The notes: generated by a model from the sequence alone, not told the origin. A DNA stretch of 38,470 nucleotides from Verrucomicrobiales bacterium (GCA_029210205.1 JARGOD010000013.1:1-38470), one strand, 5' to 3'. Positions 15,848-24,537 are shown, counted from the first letter of the stretch. Numbers and translations are program-made.

Positions 15848-16240
15848 ATGAGGTTATTTTCTGCTGCGGTTGCCGTATTACTCACCGGCCTGATCACAAC
15901 TGGCTGCGTTGAATCGACATCGCTCGTTCCAGAGTCGGCAGATACGACAGGATCTCCAGCTCAGACTGCCACTCCAGCTCCCCCGCAAGAAAAGCTTACA
16001 AAGCACGATACAGCACTGCGCTTTCTGACCGCCTATATTCATCTCGACCGTAGCATGGCCCTCAAGTATGCGACGCCAAAAGCGGTTTCGAAGCTGGATT
16101 GGAGCAAGCCGCACCGGGGAAATATTCCCTACTATGACGACAAGATGTTCCTCTACTACAGCGGAGGACTCGCCAAGGTCTACTTTCAGGAAGTTGATGG
16201 TAGCTATATGATCTCCGATCTTCAGACGCACAGGCGCTGA
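15848..16240 (+). CDS. Small lipoprotein, hypothetical
   Basis: A 130-residue protein with a lipoprotein signal peptide: the lipobox 'LITTGC' gives lipidated Cys20. A Thr/Ser/Pro-rich linker (about 21-50) is followed by a small folded domain ('HDTALRFLTAYIHLDRSMALKYATPKAV', then 'LAKVYFQEVDGSYMISDLQT'). The helix-then-strand layout resembles small NTF2/DUF4878-like periplasmic domains, but I see no decisive motif. It starts 12 bases after the GT2 stop and probably belongs to the GT39-GT2 transcript, so it may be an envelope partner or target of that glycosylation pair. Function unknown. Confidence 0.75.
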   Translation: MRLFSAAVAVLLTGLITTGCVESTSLVPESADTTGSPAQTATPAPPQEKLTKHDTALRFLTAYIHLDRSMALKYATPKAVSKLDWSKPHRGNIPYYDDKMFLYYSGGLAKVYFQEVDGSYMISDLQTHRR

Positions 16241-16257
16241 ACCGTGGTCGCTCCGAT

Positions 16258-17280
16258 CTAACGAAACATCTCACGTGCTGAGAAAGCGACACCGAGAGCG
16301 GCCGAGGAATCACCTCCAATAGCCCATTCGAAGCGGGTCGTTTTTTGCTCTGGATCAATCGGGCTCTGCAAATAAATTGGCCAGGCGCGCTCTTCAAAAC
16401 CTTCCATAACCCATCCAAGGTAGTCGTCGCGGAAGCCCTCAGTTTCGGCGAGCCCTCCTCCAAGAACAACCAGTCCCGGATCGAAGACCCGAACAAGATC
16501 GGCAATGCCGTGGCCAAGAATTTGAGCCTGCTGACGGAAAAGCCAAATCGCGAGTTCGTCACCTTCCTGAGCAAAATCACGAAGACGGAAAGCCTTCTCT
16601 TCGAGCGAAGTCCCATCGTTTAAAGGATGTCCTTTGTTCTCGTCTTTCGCGAGTTCAATACCGATGCGGCGACGCAGAGCGACAAGAGAAACCCAGGCTT
16701 CGAGACAGCCATGCAATCCGCAACTGCACTGTGGAAGCTCACCGTCATCCTCACGATGAGGCACCGAAATGTGCCCGACTTCGAGAGCGAGGCCGTTCGC
16801 GCCCTCATAAGCGCGACCACCGGGAAGAACAAGCCCTCCGCCAAGGCCGGTGCCAGGTGAGACAAGAAGAAGACCTCCGTGGTGCTTGCGACGAACCGCA
16901 TACTCTCCAAGAGCAGCGGCGTTTCCGTCGTTCGTCATGTAAATTGGAGTCCCCCCGAGGCGCTCAGACAATCGATCTCTCACATTAGTTCCGACCCAGT
17001 CTTCAGCAAGATTGGCCCGCCCCCAGATGACTCCGTCGCACGATGGCGCAGGAACATCCATTCCGATGCCTTTGACGGCTTCCCGTCCGACACCTATCGC
17101 GGAAGTGAGTTGATCGAGCGCAGACTCGAGTTGCCCGAAGGTAGCATTGAAACCATCTTTAACGTGGCTGCGGACCTCAACCATTTCACCGGCCACTTCG
17201 CCAAGTTCATCAACAAGGACGGTTTTTACGGTAGAGCCACCAATATCAAGTCCAGCAAAGTAGTTCGCGTTTTCAGCCAT
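16258..17280 (-). CDS. ROK family sugar kinase (glucokinase-like)
   Basis: This 340-residue protein matches the ROK family, ATP-dependent hexose kinases (mostly glucokinase, N-acetyl-hexosamine kinase or fructokinase). Seen: the phosphate-binding 'GLDIGGSTVKT' (D12), the catalytic-Asp loop 'TNDGNAAALGE' (D118), 'SPGTGLGGGLV', the sugar-contact 'LEVGHI' (E167, H170), and the zinc site 'CSCGLHGC' (C185, C187, C192, with H170). No N-terminal helix-turn-helix is present, so it is an enzyme and not a ROK repressor. It converges with the lipoprotein gene (17-base gap) and diverges from the FAD oxidoreductase gene. The likely role is phosphorylation of a sugar released by local glycan breakdown; the substrate cannot be told. 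Confidence 0.93.
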   Translation of the reverse strand: MAENANYFAGLDIGGSTVKTVLVDELGEVAGEMVEVRSHVKDGFNATFGQLESALDQLTSAIGVGREAVKGIGMDVPAPSCDGVIWGRANLAEDWVGTNVRDRLSERLGGTPIYMTNDGNAAALGEYAVRRKHHGGLLLVSPGTGLGGGLVLPGGRAYEGANGLALEVGHISVPHREDDGELPQCSCGLHGCLEAWVSLVALRRRIGIELAKDENKGHPLNDGTSLEEKAFRLRDFAQEGDELAIWLFRQQAQILGHGIADLVRVFDPGLVVLGGGLAETEGFRDDYLGWVMEGFEERAWPIYLQSPIDPEQKTTRFEWAIGGDSSAALGVAFSAREMFR

Positions 17281-17492
17281 GAGAATATCTTCTTTAGAAA
17301 GGCGAGAGGAATACTACGACGCCCTTCGACCGTCAATGACTAATCCAGCCCATCCCCCGTCTCTCATTCCTACGGGACCGGGAGGAGCATGGGTGATAAC
17401 CTCCTGATTCACATTGGACACCCGATGTTTCGGCGCAACCACGGGTCAAGGTCACGGTGGAATTTCACGCCCTCAGGGAACAAGGTTAAGAC

Positions 17493-19799
17493 ATGAAGTT
17501 ACGACTATTTGGATTGTTGGCGTTGTTCCCTGTTCTGCTCCAGGGAGAAGAAGTCCTCGTGGAAGCCGAGTCATTCGACAATGCGGGAGGCTGGAAGCTG
17601 GACACCCAGTTTATTCAAGTGATGGGTTCCCCCTATTTGCTCGCCCACGGCCTCGGTCAACCCGTCGAGGACGCTACGACAACGGTCACTTTTCCAAAAA
17701 CCGGAGACTACACCTACTGGGTCCGCACCAAGAACTGGGTCGAGAAATTCGCGGATCATGTCGATGCAAGCGCCGCTCCGGGAAAATTCCAACTAGCGAT
17801 TGGTGACGAAATTTTGGAGCCCGTCTTCGGAACAGAAGGGTCCGACTGGTTCTGGGAGAAAGGTGGCAGTGTTTCAATCGACTCGACTCAAGTCGATTTG
17901 ACGCTCAAAGATCTGACCGGCTTCAACGGCCGTGTCGACGCGATACTTTTCTCCAGCAATCCTGATTTCGAGCCCGACAACACGAACGAGACCCTCCCTG
18001 AATGGCGGCGCAAAATGCTCGGTGTCGACACCGCAATGATCGAGGAAGGCCCTTTTGATATCGTCTTTATCGGAGGGGGTTACTCCGGCGCCTGCGGAGC
18101 TATCTCCGCAGCGCGTATGGGCCTAAAAGTCGCCCTCATCCAGAACCGCCCCGTTCTGGGCGGAAACGGCTCATCGGAGGTCCGCGTCTGGGCGAAAGGA
18201 AACACGCCTCCCGGTCTCTACCCGATCGGCGACATCGTGAATGAATTTTCCGATACCGCAGAGTTGTCCCCGGGCACTTACGAGGAATACGAGGATGCCA
18301 AGAAGCACGAAATCGTGACAGGCGAGCCTAACATTGCTTTATTCCTCAACCATCACGCCTTCGAAGTTGAGATGGCGTCCGATACTAAAATCGAAGCGGT
18401 GCAGGCCTTCGACACCCGCAGCGGAGAGATCAGACGATTCACTTCGCAGAATTTCTGTGACGCAACCGGCCATGGCACCATTGGCATGATGGCCGGAGCC
18501 GACTACACCACGATCGACGGCGGTCGCATGGGAATGTCAAACATGTGGGCCTGGGAGAATGCAAGCGAACCAGTTGATTTCCAGGAACTCGCCTGGGCTC
18601 TTCCCCTCGAAGAGCGCGACTTCCCTTATCCACGGAAATTTCACGCCGAGTGGTTCTGGGAGAGTGGCTACGACAAAGACCCACTCCTCGACAAAGAACA
18701 GATCCGCGACTGGAATAACCTTGCTGCGTTCAGCGCATGGAACGCACTCAAAAACAAAGGGGCTCACAGCCGCAGCGATCCCGACATGCTCGAACATAAG
18801 AATGCCCGCCTCACCTGGATGGCCTACATTGGCGGAACCCGCGAAACTGCTCAGCTTCTCGGAGATATCATCCTCACCGAGAAAGACATCGTCAACAAGC
18901 GCCCCTTTCCTGATGGCTGCGTCCTCACGACATGGTCGGTCGATCTTCACTATCCGCGCGAGCAATATGCAAAGAAGTTCCCCGACAATCCTTTCATCGC
19001 GATTGCCGTGCATGGGAAAGGCGTTGATCGCAAAAAAGGCTACCCGGTTCCCTATCGCTGCTTTTACTCGCGAAATATTGAGAACCTTTTCATGGCCGGC
19101 CGCAACATCAGCGTCACCCATGAAGCCCTCGGAACCGTCCGCGTTATGAAAACTTGCGGCATGATGGGGGTCGTCGTCGGAAAAGCCGCTGCGATCTGCA
19201 CGAAGTACGATGTCACTCCACGCGACGTTTACTACCAGCACCTCCCTGATCTCGTCGATCTCATGCAAATTCCCGGAAACGTTCGCCGCGTCGATCTTGA
19301 TTCAGAATTTTTCGAAGATCCAAATCTCCCTGAGATGACTGAGCTCAAGCTCGACTGGATTCCAATAGAAAAGCTTACTGGTATCGTTATCGATGATGAT
19401 AACATCGAGCTCTCCGCCAACTGGAGGCACGGAGCGGGACTCAAACAGCATGTCAACAATGGCTATCACTATGTCGGCGGAGTCGCCGCGGGGACTCCGA
19501 ACATTCAAACAGCGCGCTTTGAATTCACAGTCCCTGAGGATGGTGAATACGAAGTCAGAATTTCTCATCAACCGCATGAAAACCGGGCCACAAATGCACC
19601 GGTCACGGTTCAATCTGCCGACGGTGAAAAGACTTTCGAGATCAACCAGACCATTGCTCCTCCACTCGCGAACAGCTTCTTCGGTCTCGGTGTTTTCTCC
19701 TTCGAAGCCAGTAATCCCGGCGTAGTCACCGTTTCCAACGAGGGAGCCAAAGGCAACGTCCACATCGACGCGGTGCAGGTCATTCCAGTGAAGGAATAG
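17493..19799 (+). CDS. Secreted FAD-dependent oxidoreductase with flanking carbohydrate-binding-like domains
   Basis: A 768-residue protein with a signal peptide (about 1-18). Residues about 20-155 form a beta-sandwich resembling the domains attached to xanthan-lyase-annotated proteins. The central FAD_oxidored domain begins with the Rossmann motif 'DIVFIGGGYSGACGAISAARMG' in pieces (G194-G196, G199) and 'NRPVLGGNGSSEVRV', and contains 'NFCDATGHGTIGMMAGADY' and 'NLFMAGRNISVTHEALGTVRVMKTCG', the C-terminal FAD contact. A second beta-sandwich ends the protein (about 630-768, 'RFEFTVPEDGEYEVRISHQP'). Such enzymes are common in Verrucomicrobia and Bacteroidetes glycan loci; they are presumed to oxidise sugar units, with few tested biochemically. 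Divergent from the ROK kinase across 212 bases, in which I see no convincing operator. Confidence 0.88.
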   Translation: MKLRLFGLLALFPVLLQGEEVLVEAESFDNAGGWKLDTQFIQVMGSPYLLAHGLGQPVEDATTTVTFPKTGDYTYWVRTKNWVEKFADHVDASAAPGKFQLAIGDEILEPVFGTEGSDWFWEKGGSVSIDSTQVDLTLKDLTGFNGRVDAILFSSNPDFEPDNTNETLPEWRRKMLGVDTAMIEEGPFDIVFIGGGYSGACGAISAARMGLKVALIQNRPVLGGNGSSEVRVWAKGNTPPGLYPIGDIVNEFSDTAELSPGTYEEYEDAKKHEIVTGEPNIALFLNHHAFEVEMASDTKIEAVQAFDTRSGEIRRFTSQNFCDATGHGTIGMMAGADYTTIDGGRMGMSNMWAWENASEPVDFQELAWALPLEERDFPYPRKFHAEWFWESGYDKDPLLDKEQIRDWNNLAAFSAWNALKNKGAHSRSDPDMLEHKNARLTWMAYIGGTRETAQLLGDIILTEKDIVNKRPFPDGCVLTTWSVDLHYPREQYAKKFPDNPFIAIAVHGKGVDRKKGYPVPYRCFYSRNIENLFMAGRNISVTHEALGTVRVMKTCGMMGVVVGKAAAICTKYDVTPRDVYYQHLPDLVDLMQIPGNVRRVDLDSEFFEDPNLPEMTELKLDWIPIEKLTGIVIDDDNIELSANWRHGAGLKQHVNNGYHYVGGVAAGTPNIQTARFEFTVPEDGEYEVRISHQPHENRATNAPVTVQSADGEKTFEINQTIAPPLANSFFGLGVFSFEASNPGVVTVSNEGAKGNVHIDAVQVIPVKE

Positions 19800-19822
19800 A
19801 ACCTGCCGCGAATGACCTTCGA

Positions 19823-20638
19823 TCAATCGCTGGAGAAATCAGGTTTCTCCGGCGATATCAAGAAGTCATCAAAGCAAATCGAAGCGTCCTCCGGTGGTGC
19901 CCAACTCGAAGAATTCCCTCCGAAAAAAGTGCTGAAGAAGAAACTGTCGACGGGACCATACTTTGTCCCGTGGAGTTCCAGTTCCTCGAGTCGCAGCTTA
20001 GTTTCGCCGTCGACGTCAATTTCGATGACTCCATCCTTCTTGCCGGGCTCGCCGGTATCAATGCGCTGGATCAACTCCACCCACTTGCCGGGAACTAAAG
20101 TGGTCTTTAGTGCATGACGTTCCCCGTACTGGCTCTTCATTCCGGGATGGTAAAAATAGAGCTCGAGCGCCCCTTCCCGCCTCCACATGTAGCGAGCACT
20201 CCATCCTCCCGCCTTCCCCGGCGGTCTTCCACCTGTGAATCGGCTCCCGCCTGAAGTCATCCCAGGTAATTTTCCACCTTTCACAAAAGGAAAGCCGGGG
20301 CCGGGACGAAAGCGATAGCTCAAGGTCGCGTAGCGACTCTGCTCCAGCTCGATCACGAACTGGGCACCACTCTTCCCCGATGCAACCGCACCCCTCGGAT
20401 AGTTCACTTCGAGGACCTTTCCCCCGCCGTCCCTGCGAACGATGGCCCTTTCTTCCAACGCCTCCCAGTCGATCTTTCCGAACGCCCTGCTAATTTCCTC
20501 TTTCGACAATTTTCCAGGCTCTATCAATTCAAAGCCCACCGCAATAGAAGACAACTCATCTGCTTGAAGTTGCGCAGCAAATCCCCAAATCAACCCGATC
20601 ATAGAAAGGGTTCCCACCTTTTTTAGCGTAATTTCCAT
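19823..20638 (-). CDS. Polysaccharide lyase family 14-like (alginate-lyase-type) secreted enzyme
   Basis: A 271-residue protein with a signal peptide (1-26). The remaining jelly-roll domain shows motifs seen in PL14 alginate/glucuronate lyases: 'RYATLSYRFRPGPGFPF', 'GGKLPGM' (121-127), 'GGWSARYMWR' (144-153), 'YFYHPGMKSQYGE', 'GKWVELIQRIDTG', and the C-terminal 'FSTFFGGNSSSWAP' (235-248) with 'FDDFLIS' (256-262). The predicted reaction is beta-elimination of a uronate polymer such as alginate, outside the cytoplasm. It is transcribed away from a PAS-AraC regulator across 80 bases, which strongly suggests specific induction. Its 3' end converges with the FAD oxidoreductase. The exact substrate is inferred from family resemblance by eye. 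Confidence 0.82.
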   Translation of the reverse strand: MEITLKKVGTLSMIGLIWGFAAQLQADELSSIAVGFELIEPGKLSKEEISRAFGKIDWEALEERAIVRRDGGGKVLEVNYPRGAVASGKSGAQFVIELEQSRYATLSYRFRPGPGFPFVKGGKLPGMTSGGSRFTGGRPPGKAGGWSARYMWRREGALELYFYHPGMKSQYGERHALKTTLVPGKWVELIQRIDTGEPGKKDGVIEIDVDGETKLRLEELELHGTKYGPVDSFFFSTFFGGNSSSWAPPEDASICFDDFLISPEKPDFSSD

Positions 20639-20663
20639 AAACTCGAAATATGCTCACTTAAGC

Positions 20664-20698
20664 ACGTATTAAATTGACATACAAAAATGAACGTATTA
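20664..20698. promoter_or_regulatory. Direct repeats ACGTATTA flanking TTGACA in the lyase/araC divergent gap
   Basis: ACGTATTA occurs at 20664-20671 and again at 20691-20698, a 27-bp period, on either side of a perfect TTGACA (20674-20679). The 80-base gap is the only control region available to both the PL14-like lyase and the AraC regulator. Tandem direct repeats are the usual layout of AraC-family half-sites, so this is the natural candidate operator. No good -10 hexamer at 16-18 bp from TTGACA was found. Confidence 0.42.
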
Positions 20699-20718
20699 GT
20701 CTAACCTGACACAGTTAA

Positions 20719-21462
20719 ATGAATTCCTCCAAGCTACAGCTCAAATCCGAATTTCTGGAAGAGGTGTCGCCGCTGTCTCATTTTGAAGTCGTCTTCGACC
20801 AGCTTCCGGGAATTTCGTTCTTTGCCAAGAACCAAAACTTCGAAATCGTCTCGGCAAACCGCGCCTTTTGGGAGCGTCTCAATTGTAAATCAGAATCAGA
20901 AGTGATCGGAAAGACGGACTTTGACCTTTTCCCCGAGCAACTCGCAACGAAGTTTCGTGAAGACGATGAAATAGTGATCATGACAGGGCGGCCCAAGCTA
21001 AAGATCATTGAACTTTTCTTTAATCGCCAGGGTCTCCCCGACTGGTATTTCACGAATAAATTTCCAGTATTCGGTCGCGATGGAGACGTCATTGGAGTAA
21101 CCGGAACCGTCCAAAGCTACTCCGGTCGGCGGTCCGCTCTGACCCCGCATCTTCAACTAGACCGCGCAGTGAACTACATTCGGGAGCACTTTAGTGAGCC
21201 GGTCAACATGACGGAGCTCGCAAAACGGACCGGCATGTCCGTTCGTCAGTTCAACCGCCGCTTTCGCGAAGTGTTCGGAACGAATCCGCGAACCTTTCTC
21301 ATCAAGACTCGCGTTCAAGCTGCCTGCGAAGAGCTCCGTTCCAGTGACAAACCCATCAGTGAAATCGCTCTCGACTATGGCTTCTGCGACCAGAGTTCGT
21401 TCACACAACACTTTCGCGCACACATGGGTGTCACCCCATTGAAATACCGCCGGAGCAGCTGA
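20719..21462 (+). CDS. AraC-family transcriptional regulator with N-terminal PAS sensor
   Basis: A 247-residue soluble protein. Residues about 19-130 form a PAS domain ('FEVVFDQLPGISFFAKNQNFEIVSANRAFWER', 'EVIGKTDFDLFPEQLATKFREDD', 'WYFTNKFPVFGRDGDVIGVTGTV'), a small-molecule or redox sensing module. Residues about 145-247 form an AraC DNA-binding domain with two helix-turn-helix motifs; the second carries the family signature 'EIALDYGFCDQSSFTQHFRAHMGVTPLKYR'. Most AraC regulators of sugar use have a cupin sensor, so the PAS module is less usual. It is divergent from the PL14-like lyase, which is the probable target. Whether it activates or represses cannot be seen. Its stop is followed after three bases by a palindrome shared with another locus. 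Confidence 0.92.
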   Translation: MNSSKLQLKSEFLEEVSPLSHFEVVFDQLPGISFFAKNQNFEIVSANRAFWERLNCKSESEVIGKTDFDLFPEQLATKFREDDEIVIMTGRPKLKIIELFFNRQGLPDWYFTNKFPVFGRDGDVIGVTGTVQSYSGRRSALTPHLQLDRAVNYIREHFSEPVNMTELAKRTGMSVRQFNRRFREVFGTNPRTFLIKTRVQAACEELRSSDKPISEIALDYGFCDQSSFTQHFRAHMGVTPLKYRRSS

Positions 21463-21465
21463 CTA

Positions 21466-21496
21466 AACAGGGTTAAGTCACCAACCTAACCCTGTT
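21466..21496. repeat. Palindromic element copy 2: AACAGGGTTA-N11-TAACCCTGTT
   Basis: Arms at 21466-21475 and 21487-21496 are identical in sequence and spacing to those at 5660-5690, while the 11-nt loop differs. It lies at the junction of the convergent araC and GT4 genes and overlaps the last codons of GT4. A shared bidirectional terminator or a small dispersed repeat family are both possible. No U-tract follows either arm. Confidence 0.75.
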
Positions 21497-22805
21497 GAAT
21501 CTTCGCCTCAAGCGTCTCACGAAAAACGTCAGCGGTTGCTTTCGCCATTGTTTCACGGCTCCCCGATGTCTCGACCCAGGCCCGACCTGCGTCACCGAAT
21601 TGCCTCATCCTATCAGGCTCTCTCAACATCTCTAAAAGTGCCTCTTTCAGAAGTGGAACACTCTTCGCTTCAAAGAGTGAGCCACCCTTACTTTCATGGA
21701 TCATCTCCGGAAACGGCCCATGCGAAGGCGCCACAACGGGCAGTCCGCAAGCCATTGCCTCGAGCACATAGAGTCCTTTCGGCTCTTCAAAGCGGGTCGG
21801 CACACAGAAAAGATCAACTTCGCGGAAGAACTTAAGCTTTGCCTGAACATCGGGTGCCTCGACATGTTCGAATCGGTCTGCGAGCCCAGCCTTCTCGATC
21901 TTCTGGATCTGGTCGGCATAAAACTTACGGTCTTTCTCTGAGAGCCAGCCAGCTACCTTTAAACTGGCAGCGGGCAAATCAGAGGCCAGTTCAAGAAAGG
22001 CATCAACGGCAAGATCGAATCCCTTCTCCGGCGAAAGTCGGGCAAAGTAGCCAATCGCTGATCCCGCAGATTTTTCGCGATTCGCTGTCCAAACAGAATC
22101 GAACTCCTCGACGTGAACTCCTAGCGGAGTGAGGTGAAACTTACCGGGGTCGACCTCAAGCATTTCAGCCATAAGCTCCCGATAGAATGCGGAAAATGTC
22201 AAAAATCCGTCTGCCTCTACGGCGAGCTTCTTCATCTCGACGAGCACTTTATCGTGCCAGGGTGCTTGCAGCTCATCGAGAAAAACGTCATCTCCCTGAA
22301 TCGTTACTAACACTGGCACATCAAGCTCACGCTTCAGAGCGGGGATCGAACCTCCCACGAGAAGATTGGTGAGGCAGATCAAATCAGGCTTCACCACTTC
22401 CTTCAACCAGTGGACAAGTCGTGCGACTTCTTTTCGCTGAAAGCCGTTTTCCCCCTTCACCATCGAAAGTGTCATGTCACCGAGATCAGCAGCGCTCACC
22501 GACATTGCTTTCGAAGAGACGCGCCGGATCAATCGCGGATTGTCCAGCCAACGATCCAGAAACGCCGGGAGATTGCGAAACAGGGGGATCTTTTGCTGGA
22601 GATATACATTGATCCCCCCAAAAAAGACCTGATCCATGGAGTGATCCTCCTCGTCCACCCGAATGGGCGTATAGAGCGGTAGAAGCAGAATATCCCATCC
22701 AAGCTCTTCGAGTGCAGTCACGAGTGCATTGTCTCGGATACAGCTGCCGCAATACATGCCTCCGGCACCGGCAGTGATGTAGACAATTCGAGGTTTATCT
22801 TTCAA
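21486..22805 (-). CDS. Glycosyltransferase family 4 (GT-B fold)
   Basis: A 439-residue cytoplasmic enzyme. The N-terminal half begins 'RIVYITAGAGGMYCGSCIRDN', a signature seen in a PVC-type subgroup of GT4 enzymes; the C-terminal half holds 'IGYFARLSPEKGFDLAVDAFLEL' and the donor-binding E-x7-E region 'FEEPKGLYVLEAMACGLPVVA', which contacts the nucleotide-sugar. GT4 enzymes are retaining transferases that build lipopolysaccharide, exopolysaccharide or glycolipids. The first start in frame is TTG at 22805 with no Shine-Dalgarno sequence; no in-frame ATG lies before the conserved glycine-rich loop, so TTG is the best available start. Convergent with the araC gene and divergent from the propeller protein. 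Acceptor and donor are unknown. Confidence 0.92.
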   Translation of the reverse strand: MKDKPRIVYITAGAGGMYCGSCIRDNALVTALEELGWDILLLPLYTPIRVDEEDHSMDQVFFGGINVYLQQKIPLFRNLPAFLDRWLDNPRLIRRVSSKAMSVSAADLGDMTLSMVKGENGFQRKEVARLVHWLKEVVKPDLICLTNLLVGGSIPALKRELDVPVLVTIQGDDVFLDELQAPWHDKVLVEMKKLAVEADGFLTFSAFYRELMAEMLEVDPGKFHLTPLGVHVEEFDSVWTANREKSAGSAIGYFARLSPEKGFDLAVDAFLELASDLPAASLKVAGWLSEKDRKFYADQIQKIEKAGLADRFEHVEAPDVQAKLKFFREVDLFCVPTRFEEPKGLYVLEAMACGLPVVAPSHGPFPEMIHESKGGSLFEAKSVPLLKEALLEMLREPDRMRQFGDAGRAWVETSGSRETMAKATADVFRETLEAKIQQG

Positions 22806-22939
22806 ATCAGATCGGAAGGTTGGACCAACATACTGAAACGTCGACAGGACAATCTTTCCACGGATTCAGAGACATCATAACGCCAGTGGGAGATTTCCGG
22901 AAATCGGTAGAGGGTAGCGGAACCTTTCCTCTCTATTCC

Positions 22940-24490
22940 ATGAAATCATACGTGCTCACGGTTCTTCTCATCACTCTTCTCTCTGCTGCCACTACCTTCG
23001 CTGACTGGCCGCAATGGCGGGGCCCGGATCGCAACGGGATCGCGAGCGCTTCGGCTGAACTCCCCGATCTTATTCCAGAAGACTATACCCTGACAAAGCG
23101 CTGGGAGTCACTGGAAATCCCCAGTGATCACTACGGAGGTCATGGGAGTATTGCCGTGGCTGAAGGAAAAGTCTTTCTGTCGATCGTATGGCACCGCGAT
23201 GAACCCACCGAGACGAGAAAGATTGATGGCAGTGTTCTTTCGACACTTGGCTATCGTGGCACCGGAAACCTTTCTGATGAAGTGAGAAACAAAATGGAGG
23301 AGGACCGCATGAATCTCAGCAGACGGCTCAGGGGGGCCGCGCTCGATGAGTGGGCCGACGCCTGGGTGAAGGAAAATATTGACCCAAAGACTCAACTAAG
23401 TCTTGGCAGCTGGATTATCAGCCGCTTCAAAAAGGGATCAGCAGCAATTCCCTTAAGTGTTTTCGAGACTTTGCGGGGTGCCTCGAAAGAGACCTTTTCG
23501 AATCAGGCAGCCATGGTGTCCTGGGTCGATGAACAAAATTTCGATCCAGTCATCCGCGAACAAATAATCAAAGCCGTCCCCGCGACCAAGAAAGTGGCGG
23601 ATGACATCATCCTCTGCCTGGACGCAGAATCAGGTGCCGTCGTCTGGGAATTTCGCGTCAAAGGTTTCCCAAGCGGACGAGGATCTTCAAGCACGCCTGC
23701 CTATTCTGATGGAATGGTTTACGCTGCACTCAGCGAACACGTTTACGGTGTCGACGTAGCGACCGGGAAAGAGATTTGGCGAGCACCCTTGACTGGTCGC
23801 AAAGGTCCAGCTTCGTCCCCACTCGTTCACGATAATCACGTCTACCTTCAGCAGAATCACCTCTCCGCTTTTGATCGCCTTACCGGTGAAGAGATTTGGA
23901 AAAACACCGAGGTAACGGGTTCAAATCCTTCCCCCGCCGTTTGGAAAAATCTCATTATTTGCAACACAAGCAAGGCGTTGCTCGGGGTAGACAGCGAAAC
24001 GGGAGTCACTACCTGGAGCGTCGCAGGTGGCGGTGACGGAACCCCGGTCGTGGTAGGAGATGAGGTCGTGATCAGCAGCAAGAGCGAAGGAAAAAATCTA
24101 ATTGCCTACACCCTCGGAGCAGATGGTCCGAAAGAAAAATGGTCACAGCAGTTTCTCGCACGTCGCTACGGATCGACCCCGATTATCTATGGCGAAAACG
24201 TCTACTACATGGGCAGCGATCGCCACCTGTGCCTTTCCCTCGCTACCGGTGAGATCCAATGGGAGCGCGAAGCTCAATCTGCTATCTCTTCCCCGCTTCT
24301 TGCCGACGGAAAACTGCTCGTCTACGAAAACCGAGGAGGTTTCGCCCACCTCATCAAAGCAACACCGGAAACCTATGCGTCTCTTGGTAGGGCGAAAGTC
24401 GGCGCACTCTATTGCGCTTCACCAGCCATCGTTGGAAAAGACCTTTATCTCCGCACCGCAAAGAACGTGGTGTCATTTCGATTTCAGTGA
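22940..24490 (+). CDS. PQQ-like beta-propeller (BamB-like) secreted protein with helical insertion
   Basis: ATG 22940 is chosen because it opens a signal peptide (1-21) cleaved before 'DWPQWRGPDRNGIAS', the standard beginning of this PVC-abundant family; a start at 22820 would add 40 unrelated residues. The 516-residue protein has propeller repeats of the PQQ type ('ILCLDAESGAVVWEFRV', 'VYGVDVATGKEIWRAPL', 'LSAFDRLTGEEIWKN', 'LSLATGEIQWERE'). Residues about 85-222, between the first blade and the rest, are mostly helical and charged and contain no propeller motif. No catalytic PQQ-site residues are obvious, so a binding or scaffold role is as likely as dehydrogenase activity. Divergent from GT4. 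Confidence 0.88.
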   Translation: MKSYVLTVLLITLLSAATTFADWPQWRGPDRNGIASASAELPDLIPEDYTLTKRWESLEIPSDHYGGHGSIAVAEGKVFLSIVWHRDEPTETRKIDGSVLSTLGYRGTGNLSDEVRNKMEEDRMNLSRRLRGAALDEWADAWVKENIDPKTQLSLGSWIISRFKKGSAAIPLSVFETLRGASKETFSNQAAMVSWVDEQNFDPVIREQIIKAVPATKKVADDIILCLDAESGAVVWEFRVKGFPSGRGSSSTPAYSDGMVYAALSEHVYGVDVATGKEIWRAPLTGRKGPASSPLVHDNHVYLQQNHLSAFDRLTGEEIWKNTEVTGSNPSPAVWKNLIICNTSKALLGVDSETGVTTWSVAGGGDGTPVVVGDEVVISSKSEGKNLIAYTLGADGPKEKWSQQFLARRYGSTPIIYGENVYYMGSDRHLCLSLATGEIQWEREAQSAISSPLLADGKLLVYENRGGFAHLIKATPETYASLGRAKVGALYCASPAIVGKDLYLRTAKNVVSFRFQ

Positions 24491-24537
24491 GATTACGAAT
24501 CCCGGCGGGCACTCCGATTAGCCATCAGTAATCAATT

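Noticed and set aside
17440..17465. GGTCAAGGTCA direct repeat upstream of the FAD oxidoreductase as an operator
   Set aside because: The repeat is only five bases, single occurrence, with no promoter hexamers placed to match it.
24491..24525. tRNA 3'-end-like string after the propeller gene (ACGAATCCCGGCGGGCACTCC)
   Set aside because: No matching 5' half; the upstream sequence is the end of a coding gene, and no T-loop forms correctly.
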